Positions 1 through 8,064 of a DNA stretch of 33,088 bases are shown piece after piece. Below the pieces are notes generated by a model that saw only the letters and a program-made list of their open reading frames with translations, was not told the origin of the DNA and ran no database searches. Each line of letters starts with the position of its first letter. Position 1 is the stretch's first letter. Source of the stretch: Gammaproteobacteria bacterium (GTDB taxonomy: Bacteria > Pseudomonadota > Gammaproteobacteria > Ga0077536); contig JAUIFX010000026.1 of the NCBI GenBank assembly GCA_030429865.1, forward strand, positions 1-33,088. Reading direction: 5' to 3'. The translations under genes and the position numbers were made by a program.

Positions 1-1
1 C

Positions 2-184
2 GATCCGAAGCGCGACCAGTTTGAACGCTTTGCCGACAAGCGCTACGAGGTCATCGTCTCCGACGACCTGCCGGGTTACATCTACCGCGTGGAGACGGTG
101 GTGCCGGGCGAAGGCGACGGTTCCGAGCCGCTCATCCGCGAGGTGCTCGAACTCGACGCGATCGAGGGGGCTGGCAGCAGCTAG
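2..184 (+). CDS. C-terminal end of an unidentified protein (partial)
   Basis: An open frame enters from the left edge and ends at TAG 182-184, giving the last 60 residues of a protein. The visible part is soluble and acidic, with a segment reading DLPGYIYRVET and a C-terminus ending IEGAGSS. It contains no cysteine, no membrane segment and no motif I recognise. Codon use is GC-rich like the rest of the window, so it is probably a real gene end. It converges on the formate dehydrogenase operon, with a strong hairpin between the two stops. I do not assign a function. Confidence 0.55.
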   Translation, partial: DPKRDQFERFADKRYEVIVSDDLPGYIYRVETVVPGEGDGSEPLIREVLELDAIEGAGSS

Positions 185-191
185 TCACAGC

Positions 192-218
192 CGGGCCCGG
201 CGCGGATCGCCGGGCCCG
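192..218. terminator. GC-rich hairpin between convergent genes
   Basis: Perfect 11-bp inverted repeat: arm 192-202 (CGGGCCCGGCG), loop CGGAT at 203-207, arm 208-218. It lies between the stop at 184 and the fdhA stop at 268. Neither side carries a clear T-run, so it may act as a bidirectional transcript end or a 3' stabilising structure rather than a canonical intrinsic terminator. The rest of 185-267 shows nothing else. Confidence 0.5.
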
Positions 219-267
219 TGCCGGCTCGCGGCGCCGCCGGGCTTCATACCGCTGGCGAGGCCCCGGG

Positions 268-3012
268 CTAGGCGAGCTCCGGTTCTTCCGCCAATGCCAA
301 CCGCACCGCGCAGTACTTGAACTCGGGGATCTTGCCGAACGGGTCGAGTTCCTCGACCGTCAGCAGGTTGGCCGCGGCTTCGACGTAGCAGAAGGCCATG
401 AACACCGAGCCGCGCTGCATGCCGCGGTCCGGGCGCACGCGCGCCGTGAGGCGTCCGCGGCGCGATTCGACGACGATGAAGTCGCCTTCCTCGGCGCCGA
501 TGTCGGCCATGTCATCGGGATGTACGTTGACCACGGGTTCGGGCTCGATGGCGTCGAGGACGCTGGCGTTTCGCGTCATGCTGCCGGTATGCCAGTGCTC
601 GAGCTGGCGGCCGGTAATCAGGATGTTGGGATACTCCGTGTCCGGCAGCTCGGCGGCATGGGTGTATTCGGCGGGCACGAAGCGCGCGCGGCCGCTGGCG
701 GTCGGGAACGCGTCGCGGAACAGGATGGGCTCGCCGGGGTCGCCCTCGGCCAGGCACGGGTAGGTGATCGAATCCTCGCGCTCCAGCCGCTCCCAGGTCA
801 TGCCGGCGATACTCGGCGTGGCCTGGCGCATTTCGTCGAAGACGTCGACGATACTCGGGTAGTTCCAGTCGAGGCCGAGACGCGCTGCGAGCTGCTGGAT
901 GATCCACAGGTCCTGGCGCGCGTCGCCCGGCGGATCGATGGCCTGGCGGCCGAGCTGCACGCGGCGGTCGGTGTTGGTGAAAGTGCCGGTCTTCTCGGGG
1001 AAGGCGGAGGCCGGCAGGATGACGTCGGCGAAGCCCGCGGTCTCGGTCAGGAAGATGTCCTGTACGACGAGGTGCTCGAGCTTAGCCAGCGCTTCGCGCG
1101 CGTGGTTGAGATTCGGATCGGACATGGCCGGGTTCTCGCCCATGATGTACATGCCCTTGAGCTTGCCGGCATGGACGGCATGCATGATCTCGACCACCGT
1201 CAGCCCCGGGTTGGGATCCAGGGTCGTCCCCCAGAGCTCCTCGAAGCGTGCCCGCACGGCGCTGTCACCGACCGGCTGGTAGTCGGGATAGACCATCGGG
1301 ATGAGGCCGACGTCGGACGCGCCCTGCACGTTGTTCTGCCCGCGCAGCGGGTGGATGCCGGTGCCCGGCCGGCCGATGTGGCCGCACAGCAGCGCGAGGG
1401 CGATGAGGCAGCGCGCGTTGTCGGTGCCGTGGATGTGCTGCGATACGCCCATGCCCCAGAAGATCATCGAGCCGCGCGCCCTGGCGTAGACGCGCGCGAC
1501 CTCGCGAATGGTCTCGGCCGGAATGCCGCAGATCGGCGCGACTTTCTCCGGCGGGTAGTCGCGCACGCACTCGGCGAGCGCGGCGAAGCCCTCGGTGCGC
1601 TCGGCGACGAACGCGGCATCGTGCAGCTCTTCGGCGATGATCGTGTGCATCATGGCGTTGAGCAGCGGCACGTCGGTATCGGAGTGGAACTGCAGGAAGT
1701 GGTCGGCGTGACGGGCGAGGTCGGAGCGGTAGGGATCCATCAGGATCAGCGTCTTGCCGGCCTGTGCCGCATTCTTCATGAACGTGGCGGCCACCGGGTG
1801 ATTGACCGTGGGGCGCGAGCCGATGACGACGATGACCTCGGTCTCGGCGACGTCGGCGACCTGGTTGGAAACGCCGCCGGAACCGATCATCTCGAGCATC
1901 GCGGCGACCGACGAGGCATGGCACAGGCGCGTGCAGTGGTCGACGTTGTTGGTGCGGAACGCCGTGCGCACGAGCTTCTGGAACAGGTAGGCTTCTTCGT
2001 TCGAGCCCTTGGCCGAACCAAAGCCGGCCAGCGCCTGGCCGCCGTCGCGATCGCGGATGCGCAGCAGTCCCGTGGCGGCACGCTCCAGCGCTTCGTCCCA
2101 GCTCGCCTCGCGGAAGTAGCGCGGTATGTCGGCGTCCTCGAGAATGGTGGTCGTCTTGGGCGCGTCGTCGCGCCGGATCAGCGGTTTGCGCAGGCGATCG
2201 GGATTGTGCACGTAGTCGAAGCCGTAGCGCCCCTTGACGCACAGGCGCGAATGGTTGGCCGGCCCGTCGCGGCCCTCGACGTAGTGGATACGCTCGTCCT
2301 TGACGTGGAAGGTCAGCAGGCAGCCGACGCCACAGTAGGGGCAGGCCGACTCGACGGTCCGGTCCGCCGCGACCTTGCCGGCTTCCCGGGCCGGCATCAG
2401 CGCGCCGGTCGGGCAGGCCTGGACGCATTCGCCGCAGCTCACGCAGGTGCTGTCGCCCATCGGGTCCTCGATGTCGAAGACGATGCGCGACTCGGCCCCG
2501 CGGAAGGCGTAGCCGATGACGTCGTTGACCTGCTCCTCGCGGCAGGCACGCACACAGCGCGTGCACTGGATGCAGGCGTCGAGGTTGACCGCGATGGCGG
2601 GATTGCTGAGGTCGGGCGTGGGCTGCACGCGGCCGGGCAGGCGCGGCGTGCCGACGCCGAGGTGCTCGGCCCAGTAGTCGAGTTCCGAGCGCGGCGTGTG
2701 CGGGGAGGCGCCGCCGTCCGGCATGTCGGCCTTGAGCAGCTCGACGACCATGCGCTGGCTGGCGCGCGCGCGCTCGCTCTCGGCGCGCACCACCATGTCC
2801 TTGCTCGGTTGGCGGCAGCACGACGGTGCGAGCACCCGTTCGCCGTCGATCTCGACGACACAGGCGCGACAGTTGCCGTCGGCGCGGTAGCCGTCCTTGT
2901 AGCAAAGGTGGGGAATGTCGATCCCGGCGCGCTTGGCGGCCTGGAGGATGGTCTCACCGGCGGCCGCTTCGATGTCGCGGCCGTCGAGCTGGAAGCGGAC
3001 GGCGGCAGTCAT
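268..3012 (-). CDS. fdhA: NAD-dependent formate dehydrogenase, alpha (catalytic Mo/W) subunit
   Basis: 914 residues. The catalytic subunit of soluble NAD-linked formate dehydrogenase oxidises formate to CO2 and passes electrons to the flavin subunit FdhB. Domains seen in order: a plant-type [2Fe-2S] domain (C37, C48, C51, C65); two ferredoxin [4Fe-4S] motifs (C147/150/153/157 and C190/193/196/200); the molybdopterin domain [4Fe-4S] (C224, C227, C231, C258); the active-site pair C364-H365 in HCTRLCHASS; and a C-terminal molybdopterin dinucleotide domain. The metal ligand is Cys rather than selenocysteine. The start ATG at 3012 lies 2 bp after the fdhB stop and begins the conserved N-terminus. 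The same frame stays open further upstream by chance, inside fdhB. Length is near that of the FdsA/Fdh1A family (about 960 to 990). Whether Mo or W is used cannot be read from sequence. Confidence 0.95.
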   Translation of the reverse strand: MTAAVRFQLDGRDIEAAAGETILQAAKRAGIDIPHLCYKDGYRADGNCRACVVEIDGERVLAPSCCRQPSKDMVVRAESERARASQRMVVELLKADMPDGGASPHTPRSELDYWAEHLGVGTPRLPGRVQPTPDLSNPAIAVNLDACIQCTRCVRACREEQVNDVIGYAFRGAESRIVFDIEDPMGDSTCVSCGECVQACPTGALMPAREAGKVAADRTVESACPYCGVGCLLTFHVKDERIHYVEGRDGPANHSRLCVKGRYGFDYVHNPDRLRKPLIRRDDAPKTTTILEDADIPRYFREASWDEALERAATGLLRIRDRDGGQALAGFGSAKGSNEEAYLFQKLVRTAFRTNNVDHCTRLCHASSVAAMLEMIGSGGVSNQVADVAETEVIVVIGSRPTVNHPVAATFMKNAAQAGKTLILMDPYRSDLARHADHFLQFHSDTDVPLLNAMMHTIIAEELHDAAFVAERTEGFAALAECVRDYPPEKVAPICGIPAETIREVARVYARARGSMIFWGMGVSQHIHGTDNARCLIALALLCGHIGRPGTGIHPLRGQNNVQGASDVGLIPMVYPDYQPVGDSAVRARFEELWGTTLDPNPGLTVVEIMHAVHAGKLKGMYIMGENPAMSDPNLNHAREALAKLEHLVVQDIFLTETAGFADVILPASAFPEKTGTFTNTDRRVQLGRQAIDPPGDARQDLWIIQQLAARLGLDWNYPSIVDVFDEMRQATPSIAGMTWERLEREDSITYPCLAEGDPGEPILFRDAFPTASGRARFVPAEYTHAAELPDTEYPNILITGRQLEHWHTGSMTRNASVLDAIEPEPVVNVHPDDMADIGAEEGDFIVVESRRGRLTARVRPDRGMQRGSVFMAFCYVEAAANLLTVEELDPFGKIPEFKYCAVRLALAEEPELA

Positions 3013-3014
3013 GG

Positions 3015-4676
3015 TCAGTCGAACTCCTGGGGGAAGTAGCGCAGTGCGCAGCGTAGCGGGTTGGGCGCGGCCTGGCCGAGGCCGCAGATGGAGGCATCCT
3101 CCATGGTGCGGGCGAGCTCTTCGAGCAGCGGCTGATCCCATGACTCGCGCGCCATCAGGATGCTCGCCTTGGCGGTGCCCACGCGGCACGGCGTGCACTG
3201 GCCGCAGCTCTCGTGCTCGAAGAAGCGCATCGCGTTCAGCGCGGCGTCGCGCGCGCGGTCGTGCTGCGACAGCACGATCACGGCGGCCGAACCGATGAAG
3301 CAGCCGTGCGGCTGCAGGGTGTCGAAATCGAGCGGTTCGTCGGCCAGCCGGGCCGGCAGGATGCCGCCCGAGGCGCCGCCCGGGAAATAGCCGTAGAGCT
3401 CGTGGCCGGGCAGCATGCCGCCGCAGTATTCGTCGACGAGCTCGCGCAGCGAGATGCCCGCCGGCGCCAGGTGCACGCCGGGCCTGGCGACGCGGCCGCT
3501 GACCGAGAACGAGCGCAGCCCATGACGCTCGCGGCGGCCATGGCCGGCGAACCAGTCGGCGCCGCGCTCGAGGATCTCGCGTACCCAGTACAGGGTCTCC
3601 ATGTTGTGCTCGAGGGTCGGACGGCCGAACAGGCCGACCTGCGCGACGTAGGGCGGGCGCAGCCGCGGCATGCCGCGCTTGCCTTCGATCGACTCGATCA
3701 TCGCCGACTCTTCGCCGCAGATATAGGCGCCGGCACCGCGCCGCAGTTCGATTGCCGGCAGCGGGCAGGGTGGGTCGGCACGCAGGCGGTCGAGTTCCGC
3801 GGCGAGCGACTGGCGGCACGCGGCGTACTCGTCGCGCAGGTAGATGTAGCAGGCCTCGGCCTCGATCGCCCAGGCCGCGATCAGCATGCCTTCGAGGAAG
3901 CGATGGGGGTCGCGCTCGAGGTAATAACGGTCCTTGAACGTGCCGGGTTCGCCTTCGTCGATGTTGACGGCGAGCAGGCGCGGCGCAGGCTGGTCGCGCA
4001 GGATCGACCACTTGCGCCCGGCCGGGAAGCCGGCGCCGCCGAGGCCGCGCAGCTTGGAGTCGGTTAGCGTGGCGATGACCTCGTCGACGGGACGCTGGCC
4101 GGCGTGGCAGGCGGCGAGCAGGTCATAGCCGCCGGCCGCGCGGTAGCCGGCGTAGTCGAGATGTTCGGTGGGCGGGGCCTCGACGTCACCTGCCTCCACG
4201 CGGGCGGCGACCGTGTCCGCCCGTGCATGCTCGAGCGGGTTCTGGCCGACCACCGCGACCGGTGCGCCGTGACAACGGCCGACGCAGGGCACGGGCTGTA
4301 CGCGCACCGCGTCACCGAAGCGCTCGCGCAGCGCGTCGGCGAGCTGCTCGGAGCCGAACAGGCTGCAGGTCACCGATTCGCACACGCGCACGGTGAGTTC
4401 CTGCGGACGCTCTGCATCCTCGCGGATGACGTCGAAGTGGTGGTAGAAGGTCGCGACTTCGTAGACTTCGGTCATCGACAGGTCGAGGCACTCGGCGAGT
4501 GCGGCGACGTGGTCGGCGCTGATGCAGTGATGATGGTCCTGGACCGCGTGCAGGTACTCGATGAGCAGGTCGCGGCGCCACGGCGCCGGACCGATCAGCG
4601 CCTGCACCTCGGCCAGCGCCTGCGGGCGTACGCGGCGCCCGCGGAAGCGGCCCTTGCGTCCCTTGGCGCCGCTCAT
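3015..4676 (-). CDS. fdhB: NAD-dependent formate dehydrogenase, fused NuoE/NuoF-like beta subunit
   Basis: 553 residues. It accepts electrons from FdhA and reduces NAD+. The N-terminal third is NuoE-like with a thioredoxin-fold [2Fe-2S] site (CESVTC and, downstream, CVGRC). The rest is NuoF-like: the NAD-site glycine motif GLGGAGFPAGRKW, the FMN-site motif NIDEGEPGTFKDRYYLERD, and a C-terminal [4Fe-4S] site made by SCGQCTPCR plus the later Cys in ASICGLGQ. The NuoE+NuoF fusion resembles Fdh1B of Methylorubrum extorquens rather than the separate FdsG and FdsB. The ATG at 4676 overlaps the fhcC stop as ATGA, so translation is probably coupled to the formyltransferase/hydrolase complex. No separate small FdsD or FdhD-like gene is present in the window. 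Confidence 0.94.
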   Translation of the reverse strand: MSGAKGRKGRFRGRRVRPQALAEVQALIGPAPWRRDLLIEYLHAVQDHHHCISADHVAALAECLDLSMTEVYEVATFYHHFDVIREDAERPQELTVRVCESVTCSLFGSEQLADALRERFGDAVRVQPVPCVGRCHGAPVAVVGQNPLEHARADTVAARVEAGDVEAPPTEHLDYAGYRAAGGYDLLAACHAGQRPVDEVIATLTDSKLRGLGGAGFPAGRKWSILRDQPAPRLLAVNIDEGEPGTFKDRYYLERDPHRFLEGMLIAAWAIEAEACYIYLRDEYAACRQSLAAELDRLRADPPCPLPAIELRRGAGAYICGEESAMIESIEGKRGMPRLRPPYVAQVGLFGRPTLEHNMETLYWVREILERGADWFAGHGRRERHGLRSFSVSGRVARPGVHLAPAGISLRELVDEYCGGMLPGHELYGYFPGGASGGILPARLADEPLDFDTLQPHGCFIGSAAVIVLSQHDRARDAALNAMRFFEHESCGQCTPCRVGTAKASILMARESWDQPLLEELARTMEDASICGLGQAAPNPLRCALRYFPQEFD

Positions 4677-5506
4677 CGGCCGGCAGCGGCGGCTGCCGCG
4701 AGGAGGATTTCGCCCTTGCCGCCGTGCGCCATGTCGCCGCACCAGCGTTCGGCGCGGCTGAAGTCGGCGATGCGGCGCGCCAGGCGGCGATCGATATCGA
4801 CCACGTACTGTGCGAGCAGGGGCATGATGGTCAGGGCGAAGGTGCCACTGGGATTGAACGTGGCCGGCATCTGCGCCGGCCGCTCGGCGAGCAGCAGGGT
4901 GCCACGGCGCATCCCGGCGCCGGCATGCGGGCCGCAGGCGCCGAGCACGATGATGGTGCCGGCCAGCATGCGATCGCCGGTGTAGGCGCCGCTGTCGCCG
5001 CAGATCGCGATGAGACCGCGGCGCATGCGTTCGCCGACGCGCTCGCCGGCGTCGCCGGTGACGATGATGGTGCCTTCGTTCATGCCGCGGGTTGCGCCCG
5101 GGAGCATGCCGCCGACACGATCGCCGACGCTGCCCTGGACGCGGATCAGGCCGCCGCGCATACCGAGGCCGACGCCGTCGCCGGCATTGCCGCGGACCAG
5201 GATGGTACCGCCGCTCATCTCGCGTCCGAGCTCGTCGCCCGGGTTGCCGCTGACCTCGAGCGTGCCGGATGTGAGCCCGGCGCCGACGCGCAGGCAGCCG
5301 CTGGTCAGGCCGCGCAGCGCGAGCAGCTCGCCGGGTTCGCCGTTGACCGCGAACAGGTCGCCGAGTGCGCTGCTGCGCGTGCCGTGCCGCAGGCGCAGGC
5401 GCCTGACCTGGTCGAGCGTCATGCCGTCGAGCGCGGCCGGCAGCAGCGGCGCGAGATCGAGCGCACCCACCGGGGCCGCGGCGAGAGTCAGTTCCAGGCG
5501 CGTCAC
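4673..5506 (-). CDS. fhcC: Formyltransferase/hydrolase complex subunit C (FwdC/FmdC family)
   Basis: 277 residues. Structural subunit of the Fhc complex, homologous to subunit C of archaeal formylmethanofuran dehydrogenase. It consists largely of glycine-rich beta-helix repeats, visible from about residue 65 to 205 as recurring G-x-I/L-x-V-x-G-x-x-G-D units, for example GTILVRGNAGDGVG and GTIIVTGDAGERVG. The start is GTG at 5506, overlapping the fhcD stop as GTGA. The stop overlaps the fdhB start as ATGA. It lies fourth in the minus-strand operon fhcB-A-D-C-fdhB-fdhA. Confidence 0.93.
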   Translation of the reverse strand: MTRLELTLAAAPVGALDLAPLLPAALDGMTLDQVRRLRLRHGTRSSALGDLFAVNGEPGELLALRGLTSGCLRVGAGLTSGTLEVSGNPGDELGREMSGGTILVRGNAGDGVGLGMRGGLIRVQGSVGDRVGGMLPGATRGMNEGTIIVTGDAGERVGERMRRGLIAICGDSGAYTGDRMLAGTIIVLGACGPHAGAGMRRGTLLLAERPAQMPATFNPSGTFALTIMPLLAQYVVDIDRRLARRIADFSRAERWCGDMAHGGKGEILLAAAAAAGR

Positions 5507-6396
5507 TTGAGGATGTCCCGCAGCTTGAAATGGTAAGGGCCGAGGCTGCCGCCGTAGTTACCGGCACTGATGCGCAGCACGCCGTGATTGCGTCCGCGGC
5601 AGGCCGCGCGGATGCCGACCCGCGTGGCTTCGTCGATGCTCGCGGTGTCGAGGCCGTCGATGACGATTTCGAGCACGGCGCCGACATCGGCTGAGAGCTC
5701 GCTGTCGACCGCACCTTTGAGCGTCGGGCAGAACAGGTGGTTGGTCGAGGCCGACAGCGTCTTGTACTTGGAGCCGACCTTGGAACCGGAACGCACGACA
5801 CCGCCCGGGAACGGCATGATCACGCCGGGTACGGTCTGCATGGCGACGATCGCGCGCTCCGCCGCGGCCAGGGCCGCGGCCTGGTCGCGCGCCAGGATGA
5901 GGAAATTGCCGCCGCCGATGGCCTTGACCATGCGCGTCATCTCCTCGCACACGAACTCGCCGTCCATCACCGGTACGCGCCAGTAGCGCTTGCCGCCGAA
6001 CTTCTTCGATATCTGGTGACCGTCGCCGAAGTAGCGCAGGTTCTTGCCCAGCGCGATCGGCTCGCCCTCGTCGAGCCCGGCGAAGCATGCGCTGGTCGGC
6101 GAGGTCAGCACGCACTGGCCGACGCGGTTCTGGATCTGCTTGCCGAGCTCCTTCTTGCTCATGGTGAACAGCAGCACCGCGATGCCCGGGCGGCCGTCGG
6201 GGGTTTCGCTCGGCTTGAGACGGCGTTCGATGCCGGCTTCGCAGCCGCAGGCGATGACCGAGGTGGCGAAGCCCGTCATGGCGCGCGCGGCGTGCTCGGC
6301 CCAGGTCTCGTTGTAGGCGGTGACGACCAGCCGCGTGGCCTTCATGGGAAAGGCCTCGGCGAAGGTGTTGTCTATGGCGACGCCGTTGATCTTCAT
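5503..6396 (-). CDS. fhcD: Formylmethanofuran:H4MPT formyltransferase subunit (Ftr/FhcD)
   Basis: 297 residues, the usual Ftr length. It transfers the formyl group from formyl-H4MPT to methylofuran within the Fhc complex, the step before hydrolysis to formate. Conserved features include the N-terminal INGVAIDNTFAEAFPMKATR, the central FGDGHQISKKFGGKRYWRVP, and the C-terminal KYKTLSASTNHLFCPTL and GRNHGVLRISAGNYGG. The start ATG at 6396 overlaps the fhcA stop as ATGA. Reading further upstream in this frame gives only an arginine/alanine-rich shadow of fhcA. Expected to be a cytoplasmic tetramer-forming subunit of the complex. Confidence 0.96.
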   Translation of the reverse strand: MKINGVAIDNTFAEAFPMKATRLVVTAYNETWAEHAARAMTGFATSVIACGCEAGIERRLKPSETPDGRPGIAVLLFTMSKKELGKQIQNRVGQCVLTSPTSACFAGLDEGEPIALGKNLRYFGDGHQISKKFGGKRYWRVPVMDGEFVCEEMTRMVKAIGGGNFLILARDQAAALAAAERAIVAMQTVPGVIMPFPGGVVRSGSKVGSKYKTLSASTNHLFCPTLKGAVDSELSADVGAVLEIVIDGLDTASIDEATRVGIRAACRGRNHGVLRISAGNYGGSLGPYHFKLRDILK

Positions 6397-8057
6397 GTCG
6401 AGCGCTTCGTCGGGTGCACGACCAGCTCGCCGCGCCCGTCGTCGCGGACCTCGTCGTCGGTGACGCGCAGGTTGTCCTTGCGCACCGTCATGTAGCGGTC
6501 GAAGTAGGTATCGAGGTCGCGTTCGATGGCGGTGTCGTAGTCCGGGTGGACGACGTGGGTCGCGCCGTGCACTTCCTCGACCACGCGGCCGTTGCGCACG
6601 ATCAGCTGCCCGTCCTTGAACACGTACTCGGGCTTGGCGAACATCTTCTCGCGGTTGGCCTGGTCCTTGTACACGGTGATGTGCGCGCGGGCGCCCGGCG
6701 CGAGCGAACCGAAACCCTTGAGGCCCAGCGAGCGGGCCGGCGCGGCGCGCGTCATGATGGCAATCTCGTAGAGCGAATACTCGCGGTCGATTGCGCCGAG
6801 CGTGGTCGCCGCCTGCGCCTCGGGGTTGATGGTGGCGAGCATGTCGCGGCGGAAGCTGCGGTCCATCAGCAGGCGGATCAGGTGCGGGTAGCTCGTGAAG
6901 GGCGCGCCGTTCGGGTGGTCGGTGGTGAGAAAGATGCGCCAGGGATCGTCGACGAGCAGGAACATTTCGAGGCCGATGGCCCACTGCAGCGCGTTGACGA
7001 AGTTGCGGTCCTTGTAGCGGAACGGCACGACGCCGCAGCCCGCTTCGCACTCGATGTCCATGCCGACCCATTTCTTCGGATCGGCGAAGGCGCTGCCCGC
7101 ATACTGGCGCATGCTGTCGCCCGATTCGGTGATGGTACGGCCGAACATGATCTGGCCGACGTCGAGCGAGACGTTGGGCGCCGCGTTCACCGCCTCGGCG
7201 ATGCGCGCCGCGCCGGAGGAGAACTTCTGGTCGCCTTCGGTGCCGTAGCTGTGGAACTGGACGTGGGTGAGATGCGCGCGCAGGCCTTCGAGTCCGCGGA
7301 TGGTGTCGAGCGTGGTCTCGACGTTACCCGGCACGCCGAGGTTGCAGCCGTGGACGTGCAGCGGGTGGGCGAGCCCGAGCGCGCGTACGCTGTCGGCCAG
7401 TGCGGTGAGGATCTGCCGCGGCGTAATGCCGTAGCCGGCGTTCTTCTCGTCGAGATCGAGCTTGCGCTGATTGAACTTGAACGCGTTGATGCCGCCCGGG
7501 TTGACGACCTTGATCGCAAGCGCCTGGCTTGCGTTCAGGGTCCAGGCGACGTAGTCGCGCAGGTATTCGGGGTCACGCTTGGCAGCGAGTGCGCGCAGCA
7601 GGTAGTCGTCGTTGCCGAGCAGCACGTAGGCGCCCTTGTCGACCATCGGCGTGTCGGCCAGCTCCATGTGCGCCTGGCGCGCATTACCGGCAAGCATGGC
7701 GGGTTCGAAGCAGGCCACGTAGCCCATCTCGGCATAGCGGTAGCCGGCGGTGCGCGTCGACGGCGCGGCGTGGCCGCAGCCGAGGTGCGGATGGCGGTTC
7801 GCGGCGACGAGGTCGGTCGCGTGATCCTCGGGCAGCATCATGCGGCCGATGTTGACCTTGCCGCCGCCGATGTGGGTGTGGATGTCGATCGCGCCGGACA
7901 TCACCACGCGGCCGGAGATGTCGATGACCTCCTTCGCCTCGCGCGGGTCGGCCGGTGCCTCGACGATGCGGCCATTGCGCAGGTAGAGATCGCGCACCTC
8001 GCCGTCGTCCCCGTTCTCGGGATCGTAGATGCGGCCACCCTTGAGTCTCGTCAGCAT
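6393..8057 (-). CDS. fhcA: Formyltransferase/hydrolase complex subunit A (amidohydrolase)
   Basis: 554 residues. Amidohydrolase-fold subunit that hydrolyses formyl-methylofuran to formate and methylofuran in the bacterial Fhc complex; it is homologous to FwdA/FmdA. A binuclear metal site is visible: H60-T-H62, a probable carboxylated lysine K183 in AIKVVNPGG, histidines in HPLHVHG (about 231-236) and HLTHVQFH (about 262-269), and D380 in TTDHPNG. The start ATG at 8057 is 7 bp after the fhcB stop, with a weak GAGAC purine stretch upstream. Length matches the family (about 540 to 570). All expected metal ligands are present, so it should be active. Confidence 0.96.
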   Translation of the reverse strand: MLTRLKGGRIYDPENGDDGEVRDLYLRNGRIVEAPADPREAKEVIDISGRVVMSGAIDIHTHIGGGKVNIGRMMLPEDHATDLVAANRHPHLGCGHAAPSTRTAGYRYAEMGYVACFEPAMLAGNARQAHMELADTPMVDKGAYVLLGNDDYLLRALAAKRDPEYLRDYVAWTLNASQALAIKVVNPGGINAFKFNQRKLDLDEKNAGYGITPRQILTALADSVRALGLAHPLHVHGCNLGVPGNVETTLDTIRGLEGLRAHLTHVQFHSYGTEGDQKFSSGAARIAEAVNAAPNVSLDVGQIMFGRTITESGDSMRQYAGSAFADPKKWVGMDIECEAGCGVVPFRYKDRNFVNALQWAIGLEMFLLVDDPWRIFLTTDHPNGAPFTSYPHLIRLLMDRSFRRDMLATINPEAQAATTLGAIDREYSLYEIAIMTRAAPARSLGLKGFGSLAPGARAHITVYKDQANREKMFAKPEYVFKDGQLIVRNGRVVEEVHGATHVVHPDYDTAIERDLDTYFDRYMTVRKDNLRVTDDEVRDDGRGELVVHPTKRST

Positions 8058-8064
8058 GACTGTC

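Noticed and set aside
520-3039. Long open frame of about 840 codons on the plus strand opposite fdhA
   Set aside because: It is a GC-rich mirror of a clearly homologous gene; its translation is compositionally biased (Val/Ala/Arg/Asp) with no family motif. The same holds for the long antisense frames opposite fhcA, nrdA (22913-25936) and comEC (30503-32527).
4800-5320. Periodic glycine-codon repeats resembling a DNA repeat array
   Set aside because: They encode the beta-helix repeats of FhcC; the periodicity is at protein level and units differ in sequence.
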